Assembly: GCF_015710575.1 (NCBI RefSeq) | Contig: NZ_CP065373.1 | Span: 3,658,001 to 3,722,000, forward strand | Length of the DNA: 64,000 bases | DNA from: Mycolicibacterium mengxianglii | GTDB taxonomy: Bacteria > Actinomycetota > Actinomycetes > Mycobacteriales > Mycobacteriaceae | Reading direction: 5' to 3' | Shown: in pieces, positions 1-8,819 of the stretch | Layout: every line of letters begins with the position of its first letter | Position numbering within the stretch: position 1 is the stretch's first letter | The notes under the pieces: generated by a model | What the model saw: the letters and a program-made list of their open reading frames with translations, nothing else | What the model was told of the DNA's origin: nothing | Databases searched by the model: none | Position numbers and translations under genes: made by a program

Positions 1-1194
1 GATCCCCGGCAACTCGAGAACCTCGACGACGCGCTGACCGACGTCGCCGGACAACCCGTACCGGTGCCGCCCACTGCCGCGGACCGAGTACTCAGTCAAC
101 TCACCGGTGAGCCCGAAGATGGCACCCCCTATACCCTGTCGCCGCTGGCTGGACCCATCGCGGCCGCTGACCCCTCCGTGGTCAATCGGCAATTCGCAAA
201 GGTTGAAGCCGCCAAGCAGAACGTGGACGCGGCGCAAGCGGCGCTCAACGATGCCGCCGCCGAGAACTACACGGCAGGCGCGGGCGACGGGCCGGGCCGC
301 GGTGTTACCGACCTGTTGACCCAGAAGCTGTTCGACGCCCGCCGCGAGCTCACCGACCAGACGAAGATCCTCGAAGATCTTGATTTCGCCGTCACAGAAT
401 CCGGTGGTCGAGGCGCCGCGATTCCCGCGCTGCCACCAAACGCCGACGTCCAGTCCCTCCCGCCGGAGCCGTCGAAACTGGCGGAAGCGAGCCGCGCAAT
501 CAGCGAAGGCAGCTTCGGCATCATCCCGGGCTACGTTGAAACCGCTGACGTACTCACCAACTGGGGTGAGCACTCAGGGGCCGAACAAACCGGCGCCATT
601 CTCGACATCGCCGGGTCGGTCCCTCTCCCAGGCGGCAAGCTGGTCACCGAGGGAGTGGAGCACGGCCTCGACGCTCTGGGAGTCCTCGGTCGCCACGCCG
701 ACGACATCCCCACACCGCACGTCGATGTCGACGACGTGCCCAGCAGCCCAGATGTCCCGCACACGGATTTACCAGAGGGCGCAGCCGACGACATTGGATC
801 CGTCGGTTCTTACGGCATCGAGGACACCAATGCACTGCTCACAGCCAGCGAAGCGTCCGGTGGGCATCTCATTGAGAAGCATGTTGGGCAGACGTTTGAT
901 GACTTGGCGGCGCGCTTGGAGGCGGAGCCTCTCCCGAAGGCCGTCTCTACATTCGCGACCACGGACGAAGCAGCCGCCGCAGTGAGCACGACTCTCCAGC
1001 ACAATGAGTCCGCGATTGAATCTTGGGTATCGAATGGAGCCGCGAAAACTTTGGTTCTGACCGCCCCGTTCGATGGCGGCGAGGTTCTGGTAAGGGGTAA
1101 GAACGAAATTGTCCACGGAACGGAGGCTCTAGTGGTGCTGCGGGGCGACGGCGCGGGTGGTTGGTACGTACTGACGGGGTACATGAATCGATGA
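1..1194 (+). CDS. RNase A-like polymorphic toxin, C-terminal part (5' end outside window)
   Basis: The frame is open from base 1, so the start lies upstream and only the last 397 codons are seen. The first part is Ala/Asp/Pro-rich with helical segments (about residues 60-130), typical of secreted actinobacterial toxin carriers. The last 115 residues match the bacterial CdiA-CT RNase A-like toxin domain: a GGHL..HVG start (His codons at 865 and 880), an Arg-Leu a few residues on, an STF segment, and a terminal VLTGY with Thr (1174) and Tyr (1180). In the Yersinia RNase A-like CDI toxin the catalytic set is two-part in the same way (His/Arg early, Thr-x-Tyr at the end), as I recall it. Expected role: degradation of target-cell RNA after secretion, possibly by a type VII system, though no WXG or LXG part is visible here. 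An immunity gene overlaps its stop codon. The domain call is firm; secretion route and target are inference. Confidence 0.8.
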   Translation, partial: DPRQLENLDDALTDVAGQPVPVPPTAADRVLSQLTGEPEDGTPYTLSPLAGPIAAADPSVVNRQFAKVEAAKQNVDAAQAALNDAAAENYTAGAGDGPGRGVTDLLTQKLFDARRELTDQTKILEDLDFAVTESGGRGAAIPALPPNADVQSLPPEPSKLAEASRAISEGSFGIIPGYVETADVLTNWGEHSGAEQTGAILDIAGSVPLPGGKLVTEGVEHGLDALGVLGRHADDIPTPHVDVDDVPSSPDVPHTDLPEGAADDIGSVGSYGIEDTNALLTASEASGGHLIEKHVGQTFDDLAARLEAEPLPKAVSTFATTDEAAAAVSTTLQHNESAIESWVSNGAAKTLVLTAPFDGGEVLVRGKNEIVHGTEALVVLRGDGAGGWYVLTGYMNR

Positions 1195-1520
1195 ATGACG
1201 CAATTGTTTCCGAATCCATAAGGCAGTTTTTTGGCGGATACTTTCACCAGGACTGGGCCCTCGAGGCGAAGGATTGGCAGACCTCTGTGGACAACTTCAC
1301 GGTCGGGGAGACCTCAACAGTGTTGATCAATCTGGCTCAGCAGATTGACAAGCTGGGTGCGGCGTATGCCGAGGACGAGCTGGAAGAAGTCATGTACCGC
1401 GATGCTCTGTGCTCCTTCTACCCAGCGCCACTGACCTATCACGAGTGGTTGGAGCAGGTTTCGGACCGGCTTCGTCAACACGCTGCTGCGCTTGAGCGTG
1501 GCGCATCACCAAAAAAATGA
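1191..1520 (+). CDS. CdiI-type immunity protein for the upstream RNase toxin
   Basis: This 109-residue acidic protein starts at ATG 1191, inside the toxin stop codon (ATGA overlap), so the two are translationally coupled. A TTG ten codons upstream gives a longer frame, but the overlap favours the ATG. The sequence resembles the CdiI_2 family of contact-dependent inhibition immunity proteins: an aromatic N-terminal IRQFFGGYFHQDW segment, an acidic middle, and a C-terminal YHEWLEQVSDRLR helix. It should stay in the cytoplasm and block the toxin active site, protecting the producer and its siblings. The gene is visibly AT-richer than the chromosomal genes further right, which suggests acquisition by transfer. 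Function is assigned from family resemblance and position; the binding itself is inferred. Confidence 0.75.
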   Translation: MNDAIVSESIRQFFGGYFHQDWALEAKDWQTSVDNFTVGETSTVLINLAQQIDKLGAAYAEDELEEVMYRDALCSFYPAPLTYHEWLEQVSDRLRQHAAALERGASPKK

Positions 1521-1593
1521 AATTGAGGCGGTCTCGAGGCTCGGACCAACTCGGGAACACGCATTTCCGCCGTCACGAGATAGGAGCCGTCGC

Positions 1594-2133
1594 GTGGCAG
1601 AGCGTCTAACAACCAAGAATCGCACGAAGGTATGTGGACATGTCATTGTGGGAACGGCGGCCGCGGTCGCCTTCATCACGGCCACGACGCTAGTGCCCAG
1701 CTGTTCACCCGCGCCGGAGAACAGCGACATAGCTCCCGATTCCGGGCCTGTGGCAGGAACATTCCGCATCGCTGATCAATACGAGCAAAGCAGCAATATC
1801 GTCGACTGCGTGGCCTACGACAATGGCGTCACGAAAATAGAATTGGTCAACACTCGGCCGGTGCGTGTCACGCTGACAAATAATGCGACGCAAGTAAACA
1901 TGATCGGGTTCGGCGGGAGTGGTTCCAGTGGACCCAGCTTGACCTACGTTACCGGTGGTGGCGCATCTGGTTCCGCGAATGTCATTCGGAACGGCGACAC
2001 TTTCACGATCACAGGCACTGCGATCGTTGTGATAGACGATCCCAACCGCCCGCTGTTGAAGTCCTTCGAAATTGTCGCCACGGCAAAGTGTCGCCAGTCG
2101 ACGAACCAGGCACCGGCAACGGTGTCACCGTAG
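1594..2133 (+). CDS. LpqH-like (19 kDa antigen family) lipoprotein
   Basis: A 179-residue exported protein. GTG 1594 is chosen because TAGGAG lies at 1581-1586 just upstream; a longer frame from 1492 would overlap the immunity gene and has no ribosome site. Residues 10-35 form a basic n-region and a hydrophobic segment ending in VPSC, a weak lipobox (Pro at -2), so lipid attachment is probable but not certain. After a Pro/Glu/Asp-rich linker comes the mycobacterial 19 kDa domain: an early CVAYDNG motif, a Gly/Ser-rich middle (GGSGSSG), and a TFTITGTAIVV strand near the C-terminus followed by a second conserved Cys (AKC). LpqH proteins are surface lipoproteins with a beta-sandwich fold. Homologues often lie near toxin loci in mycobacteria, but no specific link to the toxin can be shown. 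Confidence 0.75.
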   Translation: MAERLTTKNRTKVCGHVIVGTAAAVAFITATTLVPSCSPAPENSDIAPDSGPVAGTFRIADQYEQSSNIVDCVAYDNGVTKIELVNTRPVRVTLTNNATQVNMIGFGGSGSSGPSLTYVTGGGASGSANVIRNGDTFTITGTAIVVIDDPNRPLLKSFEIVATAKCRQSTNQAPATVSP

Positions 2134-2333
2134 GTCCGCGAATGCCTCCGACCCGGCGCCTGCACCAAGCCACGTCGTCATCACCCGAGGAGAAGCCCGA
2201 CTGACTGGTCCTCGAGAGCGAGTGGTAACAGAATGTACTGCGCCAGAAGCGATGCCTGACGGCGCCGCGTGCGGAGCGGAATCTGGACGAGTGACCGCGC
2301 CGCACTCCGGGCGTACCGAACGAGGGGAACAGT

Positions 2334-3038
2334 GTGTTGGTCGAAGTGGTTGCTGACGGCTTGGGGGCCTACCGGCTGGGCCAGGCAACCGCAGCATTGA
2401 CCTTTCCACTCGCTGGAGCGGTGTTGCTGGCCATTGGCATCCGCCGCCGCCGTGCCCACCACCGCTGGAACCGCCGCGATGACGAGCGGTTGCTCCATCC
2501 GGGCAGTGACGATGACCAAGTGCCGCCTTCCCTGCCACCGGGCCGGGGGACAGTGTTCATCATCCTCGGCGTGGTGGCGCTCATGCTAGGAGCAGGGCAC
2601 GTCCTGTCCTATCTCGCCGCGCATCGGCCCTCGTCGGTGGCCAACGAACTCGATGTCGGACAATGCATTACCGCCGAGGCATATAGCCAAGGCCGCATGA
2701 ACGCTGAAGCCGCGGACTGCAGCCGCACGGATGCCACGCTGCAACTGGTGTCCCAAGGCGACTCCACCGCAACCTGCCCCGACGGCAATCGGCAGGGCGG
2801 CCAGTATCCGATGCTCACCAACGACGCCCGTACGCAGTGCTTCATCCTCAATCTGATTGAGGCACACTGCTATGCCGTTGCCCGCGCCGCGGTTCCGGTG
2901 GACTGCACCGATCCCACCGCGAACGTGAAAGTCGCCAGCCGCGTCGAGGGTACCGCCGAGGACGCAGCGTGTGGCGCCGACGCCGAGGTGTTGGCCTACG
3001 GCCAGCCACAGCGCAGCTTCTGCCTCATCGCGCCTTGA
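2334..3038 (+). CDS. Cys-rich two-helix membrane protein of unknown function
   Basis: This 234-residue protein is not recognised. It starts at GTG 2334 with a purine-rich site (CGAGGGGA, 2321-2328). Two hydrophobic helices are visible, about residues 18-36 and 74-92, separated by a basic then acidic cytoplasmic loop (RRRRAHHRWNRRDDER). The remaining 140 residues should be outside the membrane and contain seven Cys (GQCITA, ADCSRT, ATCPDG, TQCFIL, AHCYAV, VDCTDP, AACGAD) plus one near the end (FCLIAP), an even number compatible with disulfides. The architecture resembles actinobacterial LppU/septum-type anchored extracytoplasmic proteins, but no family is claimed. It ends 46 bases before the convergent nrdE stop. 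Confidence 0.6.
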   Translation: MLVEVVADGLGAYRLGQATAALTFPLAGAVLLAIGIRRRRAHHRWNRRDDERLLHPGSDDDQVPPSLPPGRGTVFIILGVVALMLGAGHVLSYLAAHRPSSVANELDVGQCITAEAYSQGRMNAEAADCSRTDATLQLVSQGDSTATCPDGNRQGGQYPMLTNDARTQCFILNLIEAHCYAVARAAVPVDCTDPTANVKVASRVEGTAEDAACGADAEVLAYGQPQRSFCLIAP

Positions 3039-3084
3039 CTAAACCAGCTGTCATTTCCTTCACTATCGAGCTGATAGTTCAGCG

Positions 3085-5253
3085 TCACAACATGCAGCTG
3101 ACGCAACCCTCGACTTCTGTTCCCTCCAAAGCCATCTGGCGAAGGCGGATGTAGTACAGCGTCTTGATGCCCTTGCGCCAGGCGTAGATCTGCGCCTTGT
3201 TCACATCGCGCGTGGTGGCGGTGTCTTTGAAGAACAACGTCAGACTCAGGCCTTGATCCACATGCTGGGTGGCCGCGGCGTAGGTGTCGATGATCTTCTC
3301 GTAGCCGATCTCATACGCATCCTGGTAGTACTCCAGGTTGTCGTTGGTCAGGAACGGCGCCGGGTAGTAGACGCGCCCGATCTTGCCTTCCTTGCGGATC
3401 TCGATCTTGCTCGCCACCGGGTGGATCGAGGACGTCGAGTGGTTGATGTAGGAAATCGACCCGGTCGGTGGGACGGCCTGCAGGTTCTGGTTGTAGATGC
3501 CGTGGGTCTGCACCGACTCCTTCAACCGCTGCCAGTCGTCCTGGTTCGGGACGCGGATACCGGCGTCGGCGAAGATCTGCCGCACGCGCTCGGTGGCCGG
3601 CTCCCACACCTGGTCGGTGTACTTGTCGAAGAACTCACCTGAGGCGTACTTCGACTTCTCGAACCCACCGAACTTCGAACCACGTTCTATCGCAATACGA
3701 TTCGAGGCGCGCAGGGCGTGATACAGCACGGTGTAGAAGTAAATGTTGGTGAAGTCGATACCCTCTTCAGAGCCGTAGAGGATCCGTTCACGAGCGAGGT
3801 AGCCGTGCAGGTTCATCTGACCCAGACCGATGGCGTGGGACTGGTTGTTGCCCTGCTCGATCGACGGCACCGAGTTGATGTGGGTCTGGTCGCTCACTGC
3901 GGTCAGCCCGCGGATCGCCACCTCGATGGTCTGGGCGAAGTCCGGCGAGTCCATGGTCTTGGCGATGTTCAGCGAGCCGAGGTTGCACGAGATGTCCTTG
4001 CCCACCTTGGAATAGGACAGATCGTCGTTGAACTCTGAGGGCGTGGACACCTGCAGGATCTCTGAGCACAGGTTCGAGTGGGTGATCTTGCCTGCGATCG
4101 GGTTCGCGCGGTTTACCGTGTCCTCGTACATGATGTACGGGTAGCCGGACTCGAACTGCAGCTCGGCCAGAGTCTGGAAGAACTCGCGCGCCTTGATCTT
4201 GGTCTTGCGGATTCGACCGTCATTGACCATCTCGTGGTACTTCTCGGTGACCGAGATGTCGGCGAACGGCACACCGTAGACGCGCTCCACGTCATACGGC
4301 GAGAACAGGTACATGTCCTCGTTCTTCTTCGCCAGCTCGAACGTGATGTCCGGGATCACCACGCCCAGGCTCAGCGTCTTGATCCGGATCTTCTCGTCGG
4401 CGTTCTCCCGCTTGGTGTCGAGGAAGCGGTAGATGTCGGGGTGATGGGCGTGCAGGTAGACCGCGCCGGCTCCCTGACGGGCCCCGAGCTGGTTGGCGTA
4501 GGAGAACGAGTCTTCGAGCAGTTTCATGATCGGGATGACACCCGAGCTCTGGTTCTCGATGTTCTTGATCGGGGCGCCATGCTCACGAATGTTGGTGAGC
4601 AGCAACGCAACTCCGCCACCGCGCTTGGACAGCTGCAGCGCCGAGTTGATGGAGCGCCCGATGGACTCCATGTTGTCTTCGATACGCAGCAGGAAGCAGC
4701 TGACCGGCTCGCCACGCTGTTTCTTCCCGGAGTTCAGGAACGTCGGGGTGGCCGGCTGGAACCGGCCGTCGATGATCTCGTCGACCAACTTCTCGGCCAG
4801 CGTCGTATCTCCGGCGGCCAGCGTGAGGGCCACCATCACCACACGGTCCTCGAAGCGCTCGAGGTAACGCTTCCCGTCGAATGTCTTGAGCGTGTAGCTG
4901 GTGTAGTACTTGAACGCGCCGAGGAAGGTCGGGAACCGGAACTTCTTGGCATACGCGCGATCGAGCAGCGTCTTGACGAAGTTGCGGGAGTACTGATCGA
5001 GCACCTCGCGCTCGTAGTATTCCTTCTGGACGAGGTAGTCGAGCTTCTCGTCCTGATTGTGGAAGAACACCGTGTTCTGGTTGACGTGCTGCAAGAAGTA
5101 CTGATTTGCAGCTTCCCGGTCCTTGTCGAACTGGATCTTGCCGTCGGCGTCGTACAGATTGAGCATCGCGTTCAGCGCGTGGTAATCAGTTTCTCCAGGC
5201 AGCGCATGCACGCCGGTGGTTACTGGTTCTGCAGCTGTGACGGTTGGGGACAC
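3085..5253 (-). CDS. nrdE: class Ib ribonucleoside-diphosphate reductase large subunit NrdE
   Basis: A 722-residue NrdE. GTG 5253 is chosen because GGAAGGA lies seven bases upstream and the protein then begins SPTVTAAEP like mycobacterial orthologues; the longer frame runs back through nrdI. It reduces ribonucleoside diphosphates to deoxyribonucleotides with NrdF, using electrons from NrdH. Visible hallmarks are the EPVSC active-site Cys, the SNLCSE radical Cys region, DISCNLGS, the NxxG-rich barrel segments, and the C-terminal redox tail CVSCML. Length and sequence are very close to M. tuberculosis NrdE. It overlaps nrdI by 34 bases, so translation is probably coupled. The partner nrdF is not in this window; in M. 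tuberculosis nrdF2 lies a few genes further on. Confidence 0.97.
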   Translation of the reverse strand: MSPTVTAAEPVTTGVHALPGETDYHALNAMLNLYDADGKIQFDKDREAANQYFLQHVNQNTVFFHNQDEKLDYLVQKEYYEREVLDQYSRNFVKTLLDRAYAKKFRFPTFLGAFKYYTSYTLKTFDGKRYLERFEDRVVMVALTLAAGDTTLAEKLVDEIIDGRFQPATPTFLNSGKKQRGEPVSCFLLRIEDNMESIGRSINSALQLSKRGGGVALLLTNIREHGAPIKNIENQSSGVIPIMKLLEDSFSYANQLGARQGAGAVYLHAHHPDIYRFLDTKRENADEKIRIKTLSLGVVIPDITFELAKKNEDMYLFSPYDVERVYGVPFADISVTEKYHEMVNDGRIRKTKIKAREFFQTLAELQFESGYPYIMYEDTVNRANPIAGKITHSNLCSEILQVSTPSEFNDDLSYSKVGKDISCNLGSLNIAKTMDSPDFAQTIEVAIRGLTAVSDQTHINSVPSIEQGNNQSHAIGLGQMNLHGYLARERILYGSEEGIDFTNIYFYTVLYHALRASNRIAIERGSKFGGFEKSKYASGEFFDKYTDQVWEPATERVRQIFADAGIRVPNQDDWQRLKESVQTHGIYNQNLQAVPPTGSISYINHSTSSIHPVASKIEIRKEGKIGRVYYPAPFLTNDNLEYYQDAYEIGYEKIIDTYAAATQHVDQGLSLTLFFKDTATTRDVNKAQIYAWRKGIKTLYYIRLRQMALEGTEVEGCVSCML

Positions 5254-5690
5254 GTCTGTTCCTTCCAGAAGTCTGCGAGGCCGGCGCGGACGGCGAAGAC
5301 GTCGTCCGTCGTTCCCATGAGTTCGAAGCGGTAGAGATAGGGGACGCCGCATTTGCGCGAGACCACATCGCCCGCGTATCCGTATTCGGCCCCGAAGTTG
5401 GTGTTGCCGGCGGCGATGACCCCACGCAGCAGCGATCGGTTGTGTTCGTTGTTCAAGAACGCGATCACCTGCTTGGGAACGTATCCCCCGGCGTCGGGAT
5501 CGGGTCCATTCGCATGCCCGCCGCCATAGGTGGGCAGGACCAGCACAAAGGGGTGGTCCACCTGGATCCGGTCCCGCAGCGGGATACGGATGGCCGGCAG
5601 ACCCAGCTTCTGGACGAAACGGTGGGTGTTCTCGGACACGCTGGAGAAGTAGACGAGGTTGGATGCCGACGCGTGTTCGGTCTCAGCCAT
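5220..5690 (-). CDS. nrdI: NrdI flavodoxin-like ribonucleotide reductase activase
   Basis: This 156-residue FMN protein delivers the oxidant that assembles the dimanganese-tyrosyl radical in NrdF. A flavodoxin-like fold is evident: an N-terminal [15 protein letters not shown] phosphate-binding loop, the LVLPTYGGG loop, and the [14 protein letters not shown] segment (AAGNTNFG) that contacts the flavin. The ATG at 5690 is preceded by a strong GGAGAGGAG site. It is the middle gene of nrdH-nrdI-nrdE: 44 bases separate it from nrdH, and its 3' end overlaps nrdE by 34 bases. The C-terminus ([14 protein letters not shown]) extends a little beyond the core fold, as in other mycobacteria. Confidence 0.95.
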   Translation of the reverse strand: MAETEHASASNLVYFSSVSENTHRFVQKLGLPAIRIPLRDRIQVDHPFVLVLPTYGGGHANGPDPDAGGYVPKQVIAFLNNEHNRSLLRGVIAAGNTNFGAEYGYAGDVVSRKCGVPYLYRFELMGTTDDVFAVRAGLADFWKEQTCPQPSQLQNQ

Positions 5691-5734
5691 CCCGGGCTCC
5701 TCTCCAGTCGGTCCGCACCCTGTTCGATTGATCG

Positions 5735-5986
5735 TCAGGCCGTCGCCGCGACGGGGGCCGCGACTGCGCCGAGCTCCTTGATCCGGTCAGGCCGGAAGCC
5801 CGACCAATGGTCATTGCCGGCCACCACGACGGGGGCCTGCAGGTAGCCGAGAGCCATCACGTAGTCGCGGGCATCGGAGTCCAAGGTGATGTCGACGACG
5901 TTGTACTCGACGCCTTGCTTGTCCAACGCCTTGTAGGTGGCGTTGCACTGCACACATGCGGGCTTGGTGTACACGGTGACGCTCAT
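5735..5986 (-). CDS. nrdH: NrdH glutaredoxin-like redoxin
   Basis: An 83-residue thioredoxin-fold protein that reduces the C-terminal cysteines of NrdE and is itself reduced by thioredoxin reductase. The CVQC redox motif is at residues 11-14 of MSVTVYTKP, and the conserved C-terminal WSGFRPDRI segment is present. ATG 5986 is chosen over a start nine codons upstream because all homologues begin at this beta-strand and AGGGAG lies about ten bases upstream. It is the first gene of the operon, so the promoter should lie in 5990-6240, where a candidate NrdR box is found. The C-terminus has an Ala/Val/Pro tail ([10 protein letters not shown]). Confidence 0.95.
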   Translation of the reverse strand: MSVTVYTKPACVQCNATYKALDKQGVEYNVVDITLDSDARDYVMALGYLQAPVVVAGNDHWSGFRPDRIKELGAVAAPVAATA

Positions 5987-6000
5987 ATTGGCTCGACTCC

Positions 6001-6391
6001 CTCTTCGACACACAGCGAAACTGATTTGGACCTGATATGGGCTGGGCTCACTACTGTTCAGCAGGCCGCCGGGCCCCGAAATTCCAGTTGTCTGCCAGAA
6101 GTTGCGTCCCGACTTCTCCTGGGGAGATTGGTCGATCTCAGCACTCCGGCGACCTCTAGGGGTTGGGGTCTGTCGGCTCGTCAGACACTACACCTAGTGG
6201 CCGACAATCAGAAGAGATACAACATGTTCTGAACAACATTCATGGAATTCCCTGGTGGTCGGCACTTCATCGGCGCGTCCCGCGGCGTGTCGCACGTCAC
6301 ACCCGTCGCGGTAACTCTGTCGTCCCACAGATCTACCAGCCCCCACCGACAACCCCGCCCGCCTCGCAGCGCAGGCCCATAGCACAGCAAA
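6001..6391. other. nrdH upstream region without a gene
   Basis: This roughly 390-base stretch between nrdH and the FMN reductase terminator shows no credible coding frame on either strand. The frames that exist lack ribosome sites and have atypical composition. It should hold the nrdH promoter and 5' leader. Besides the NrdR-like box, the only structure seen is TGTTCTGAACA (6224-6234), an 11-base palindrome of unknown meaning. Confidence 0.5.
6185..6200. promoter_or_regulatory. candidate NrdR box upstream of nrdHIE
   Basis: ACACTACACCTAGTGG is an imperfect palindrome close to the NrdR-box consensus of actinobacteria (ACACTAnATcTAGTGT-like). NrdR is the ATP/dATP-sensing repressor of ribonucleotide reductase operons. 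Functional sites usually come in pairs about three helical turns apart; no convincing second copy is visible, so the call is moderate. It lies about 200 bases upstream of nrdH. Confidence 0.5.
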
Positions 6392-6425
6392 GCCGCCGAC
6401 CGGTCATTTCTGACCTGTCGGCGGC
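6392..6425 (-). terminator. hairpin terminator after the FMN reductase gene
   Basis: GCCGCCGAC / GTCGGCGGC arms (6392-6400, 6417-6425) enclose a second paired step GGTCA / TGACC around a four-base loop, with one mismatch between the two. Read on the minus strand it begins 20 bases after the stop at 6445 and is followed by TTTGCTGT, a weak U-tract. It is a good intrinsic terminator by mycobacterial standards. Confidence 0.75.
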
Positions 6426-6444
6426 CCTGTGTCGCGTTCAGACT

Positions 6445-7011
6445 CTAGCCGACCTCGGCGACCAGCTTCTCCACCACTTCGCACACCTTGCCAACCACCT
6501 CGGCGCTCTCCCGGGGATGCTTTCCGTCGAGGGTTTTGGTGGGGATCGACAACGAGATCGACTCCACGACCCGGGGGCCGGCGATCCCGAACGACTTGCG
6601 CGTCTCCTCGTGGCCCCACACTCCGCCGTACTGTCCCAGAGCGGCACCGATGACGGCTGCGGGCTTGCCTTTGAGCGCACCGTTTCCATAGGGCCGCGAG
6701 ACCCAGTCGATGGCGTTCTTCAGCACTCCGGGAATGCTGCCGTTGTACTCGGGGGTGACGACCAACACCGCGTCCGCCTCCGCCGCCGCGTCGCGGAGTG
6801 CCTGCACCGCCTCCGGTGCTGGATCGATGTCGATGTCCTCGTTGTAGAACGGCAGGTCACCGAGGCGGTCGAACAGTTGCAAGCGAACCCCGGCGGGGGC
6901 GTTGGCGATCGCGACCTCGGCGAGCTGCCGGTTGACCGACTGCGCCCGCAGACTGCCCACCAACACCAAGACATTGACGACATCAGATTTCATTTCTGGC
7001 ACAGTAGCCAT
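6445..7011 (-). CDS. NADPH-dependent FMN reductase (flavodoxin-like)
   Basis: A 188-residue NADPH-dependent FMN reductase family protein, expected to be a soluble flavin- or quinone-reducing oxidoreductase. The LVGSLRAQSVNRQ phosphate loop near residue 18 and the VVTPEYNGSIPGVLKNAIDW segment near residue 85 are the family signature; GQYGGVWGHEETR follows. It matches Rv3054c of M. tuberculosis in sequence style and position (between nrdH and a divergent TetR gene). Two in-frame ATGs are possible, 7011 and 6993; the first has GGAAAGG directly upstream and is used here. It is probably controlled by the divergent TetR gene through the 79-base shared spacer. Confidence 0.88.
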   Translation of the reverse strand: MATVPEMKSDVVNVLVLVGSLRAQSVNRQLAEVAIANAPAGVRLQLFDRLGDLPFYNEDIDIDPAPEAVQALRDAAAEADAVLVVTPEYNGSIPGVLKNAIDWVSRPYGNGALKGKPAAVIGAALGQYGGVWGHEETRKSFGIAGPRVVESISLSIPTKTLDGKHPRESAEVVGKVCEVVEKLVAEVG

Positions 7012-7053
7012 CCTTTCCGCTCCGGTTTCAACATCGCACCATCTAACCGGACT

Positions 7054-7072
7054 GCGGTCCGAATAATTCCGC
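7054..7072. promoter_or_regulatory. possible TetR operator between FMN reductase and tetR
   Basis: GCGG-N11-CCGC symmetry, with a near-palindromic CCGAATAATTCCG inside, lies in the spacer between the divergent genes and just upstream of the -10 element of the tetR gene. Position suits autorepression and control of the reductase. The inner symmetry is imperfect. Confidence 0.35.
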
Positions 7073-7078
7073 TTGAGT

Positions 7079-7084
7079 TAAAGT
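7079..7084 (+). promoter_or_regulatory. -10 element for a leaderless tetR mRNA
   Basis: TAAAGT is followed by six bases and then ATG 7091, placing the expected transcription start at the initiation codon. No Shine-Dalgarno sequence is present, which fits a leaderless transcript. Confidence 0.5.
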
Positions 7085-7090
7085 GCACAG

Positions 7091-7696
7091 ATGGCCACTG
7101 TGGAGTTCCCCGGGGCGCTGCCGGTGTCGGACACGCCGCAGGAACGCGGCGACGCCGCCAGGAACCGGCTACTGCTGTTGGCGGCCGCCCGGCGATTGGT
7201 CGCCGAGCGCGGTGCCGAAGCGGTCACGATGGACGACATCGCCGCGGCGGCCGGGGTCGGCAAGGGCACCGTGTTCCGGCGGTTCGGCAGCCGGGCCGGG
7301 CTGATGTTGGTGCTGCTGGACGAGGATGAGCGGGCGAGCCAGCAGGCCTTCCTGTTCGGCCCTCCCCCGCTGGGCCCGGGGGCACCCCCGCTGGTGCGAC
7401 TGATCGCCTTCGGCCGCGAACGCATCCGGTTCGCCCATGCCCATCACGCACTGCTGGCCGATGTCGGCCGGGATCCGCAGAACCGCTACGGCGCTCCGGC
7501 GATGGTGTTGCACCGCCACGTCCGGGTGCTCCTGGAAGCAGCCGACACCACCGGCGACCTCGAAGCTCAGGTGGACGCCCTGCTGGCGCTGCTGGACGCG
7601 GACTACGTGGAGCACCAGGTCACCGATCGGGGCCGGACCCTCGACCAACTCGGTGACGCATGGGAGAGCCTGGCGCGCAAGCTCTGCGGGCGGTAG
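7091..7696 (+). CDS. TetR-family transcriptional regulator
   Basis: This 201-residue repressor has an N-terminal TetR helix-turn-helix (residues 24-70: RNRLLLLAAARRLVAERG, then TMDDIAAAAGVGKGTVFRRF) and a ligand-binding C-terminal domain with a Pro/Gly-rich loop (FGPPPLGPGAPP). Position matches Rv3055 of M. tuberculosis, between the FMN reductase and dinB2. It is divergent from the reductase and five bases from the dinB2 ATG, so it probably controls the reductase, itself and possibly dinB2. The inducing ligand is unknown. Confidence 0.88.
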   Translation: MATVEFPGALPVSDTPQERGDAARNRLLLLAAARRLVAERGAEAVTMDDIAAAAGVGKGTVFRRFGSRAGLMLVLLDEDERASQQAFLFGPPPLGPGAPPLVRLIAFGRERIRFAHAHHALLADVGRDPQNRYGAPAMVLHRHVRVLLEAADTTGDLEAQVDALLALLDADYVEHQVTDRGRTLDQLGDAWESLARKLCGR

Positions 7697-7701
7697 CAGC
7701 G

Positions 7702-8736
7702 ATGAAACCGCGCTGGGTACTGCACGTCGACCTCGACCAGTTCCTGGCTTCGGTCGAGTTGCGGCGCCGCCCGGAACTGGTGGGCCTGCCGGTGATCGTC
7801 GGCGGCAGCGGCGATCCTGCCGAGCCGCGCAAGGTGGTGACCTGCGCCTCCTACGAGGCACGCGAATTCGGGGTCCATGCCGGTATGCCGTTGCGCGCCG
7901 CCGCCAAGCGCTGTCCGGATGCCACCTTTCTGCCATCCGATTCCGCGGCCTACGACGCCGCGTCCGACGAGGTGATGGCGCTGCTGCGTGACCTCGGCCA
8001 TCCCGTGGAGGTGTGGGGCTGGGACGAGGCGTACCTCGGGGCGGACACCGACGATCCGGCGGGCTTGGCGCAGCGGGTACGCGCCGTCATCGCCGCCGAG
8101 ACCGGCCTGTCCTGTTCGGTGGGCATCAGCGACAACAAGCAGCGCGCCAAGGTGGCAACCGGTTTCGGTAAGCCGGGCGGCATCTTCACCCTCACCGACG
8201 CCAACTGGATGGCGGTGATGGGCGATCGGCCGGTGGATGCCCTGTGGGGCGTCGGACCGAAAACCACGAAAAAGCTTGCCGGCCTGGGAATCACGACGGT
8301 CGCCGACCTGGCCGCCACCGATTCGACCGTGCTCACGGCGACATTCGGACCCACTACCGGTTTGTGGATCTTGTTGTTGGCCAAGGGCGGAGGCGACGAC
8401 GACGTGCGCGCCGAACCGTGGGTGCCACGCTCGCGCAGCCACGTCGTCACCTTCCCGACGGATATCACCGACCGCACCGAGATGGACAACGCAGTCATCG
8501 ACCTGGCCACCCGGGCGTTGCACGAAGTCGTCGAGCAGTCGCGCACGGTGACCCGGGTGGCGGTGACAGTGCGAACAAACACGTTCTACACCCGCACCAA
8601 GATCCGCAAGCTGGAGCAGCCGAGCACCGAGCGGGAGGTCATCACCGCCGCAGCCCTGGCCGTGCTCGACCTCTTCGAACTCGATCGCCCGATCCGGCTG
8701 CTCGGAGTGCGACTGGAGCTAGCCACGCCGCCGTAG
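7702..8736 (+). CDS. dinB2: Y-family DNA polymerase IV, DinB2 type
   Basis: A 344-residue translesion polymerase. ATG 7702 lies five bases after the tetR stop and gives the conserved N-terminus [14 protein letters not shown]. Metal-binding residues are Asp10 and the Asp108-Glu109 pair (GWDEAYL). The helix-hairpin-helix ([20 protein letters not shown]) and the little-finger domain ([14 protein letters not shown] on) follow in the usual order. The steric-gate position after DxDQF is Leu15 instead of an aromatic residue, as in M. smegmatis DinB2, which is known to accept ribonucleotides. It lacks the C-terminal clamp-binding extension of DinB1. The gene matches Rv3056 in position. Confidence 0.93.
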   Translation: MKPRWVLHVDLDQFLASVELRRRPELVGLPVIVGGSGDPAEPRKVVTCASYEAREFGVHAGMPLRAAAKRCPDATFLPSDSAAYDAASDEVMALLRDLGHPVEVWGWDEAYLGADTDDPAGLAQRVRAVIAAETGLSCSVGISDNKQRAKVATGFGKPGGIFTLTDANWMAVMGDRPVDALWGVGPKTTKKLAGLGITTVADLAATDSTVLTATFGPTTGLWILLLAKGGGDDDVRAEPWVPRSRSHVVTFPTDITDRTEMDNAVIDLATRALHEVVEQSRTVTRVAVTVRTNTFYTRTKIRKLEQPSTEREVITAAALAVLDLFELDRPIRLLGVRLELATPP

Positions 8737-8819
8737 CCGGAATGTTCGTTCACCGTCGACGACTGTTCACCCGACCCCCCGTTCAATCCCAGGCGATATC
8801 CGGTAAACGAGGAGTTCAG

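Noticed and set aside
4078..5334. 418-codon plus-strand frame opposite nrdE
   Set aside because: Shadow of a firmly identified gene; sequence is repetitive Val/Leu/Glu with no motif.
6216..6231. Second NrdR box 31 bases from the first
   Set aside because: The bases at the expected spacing match the consensus poorly.
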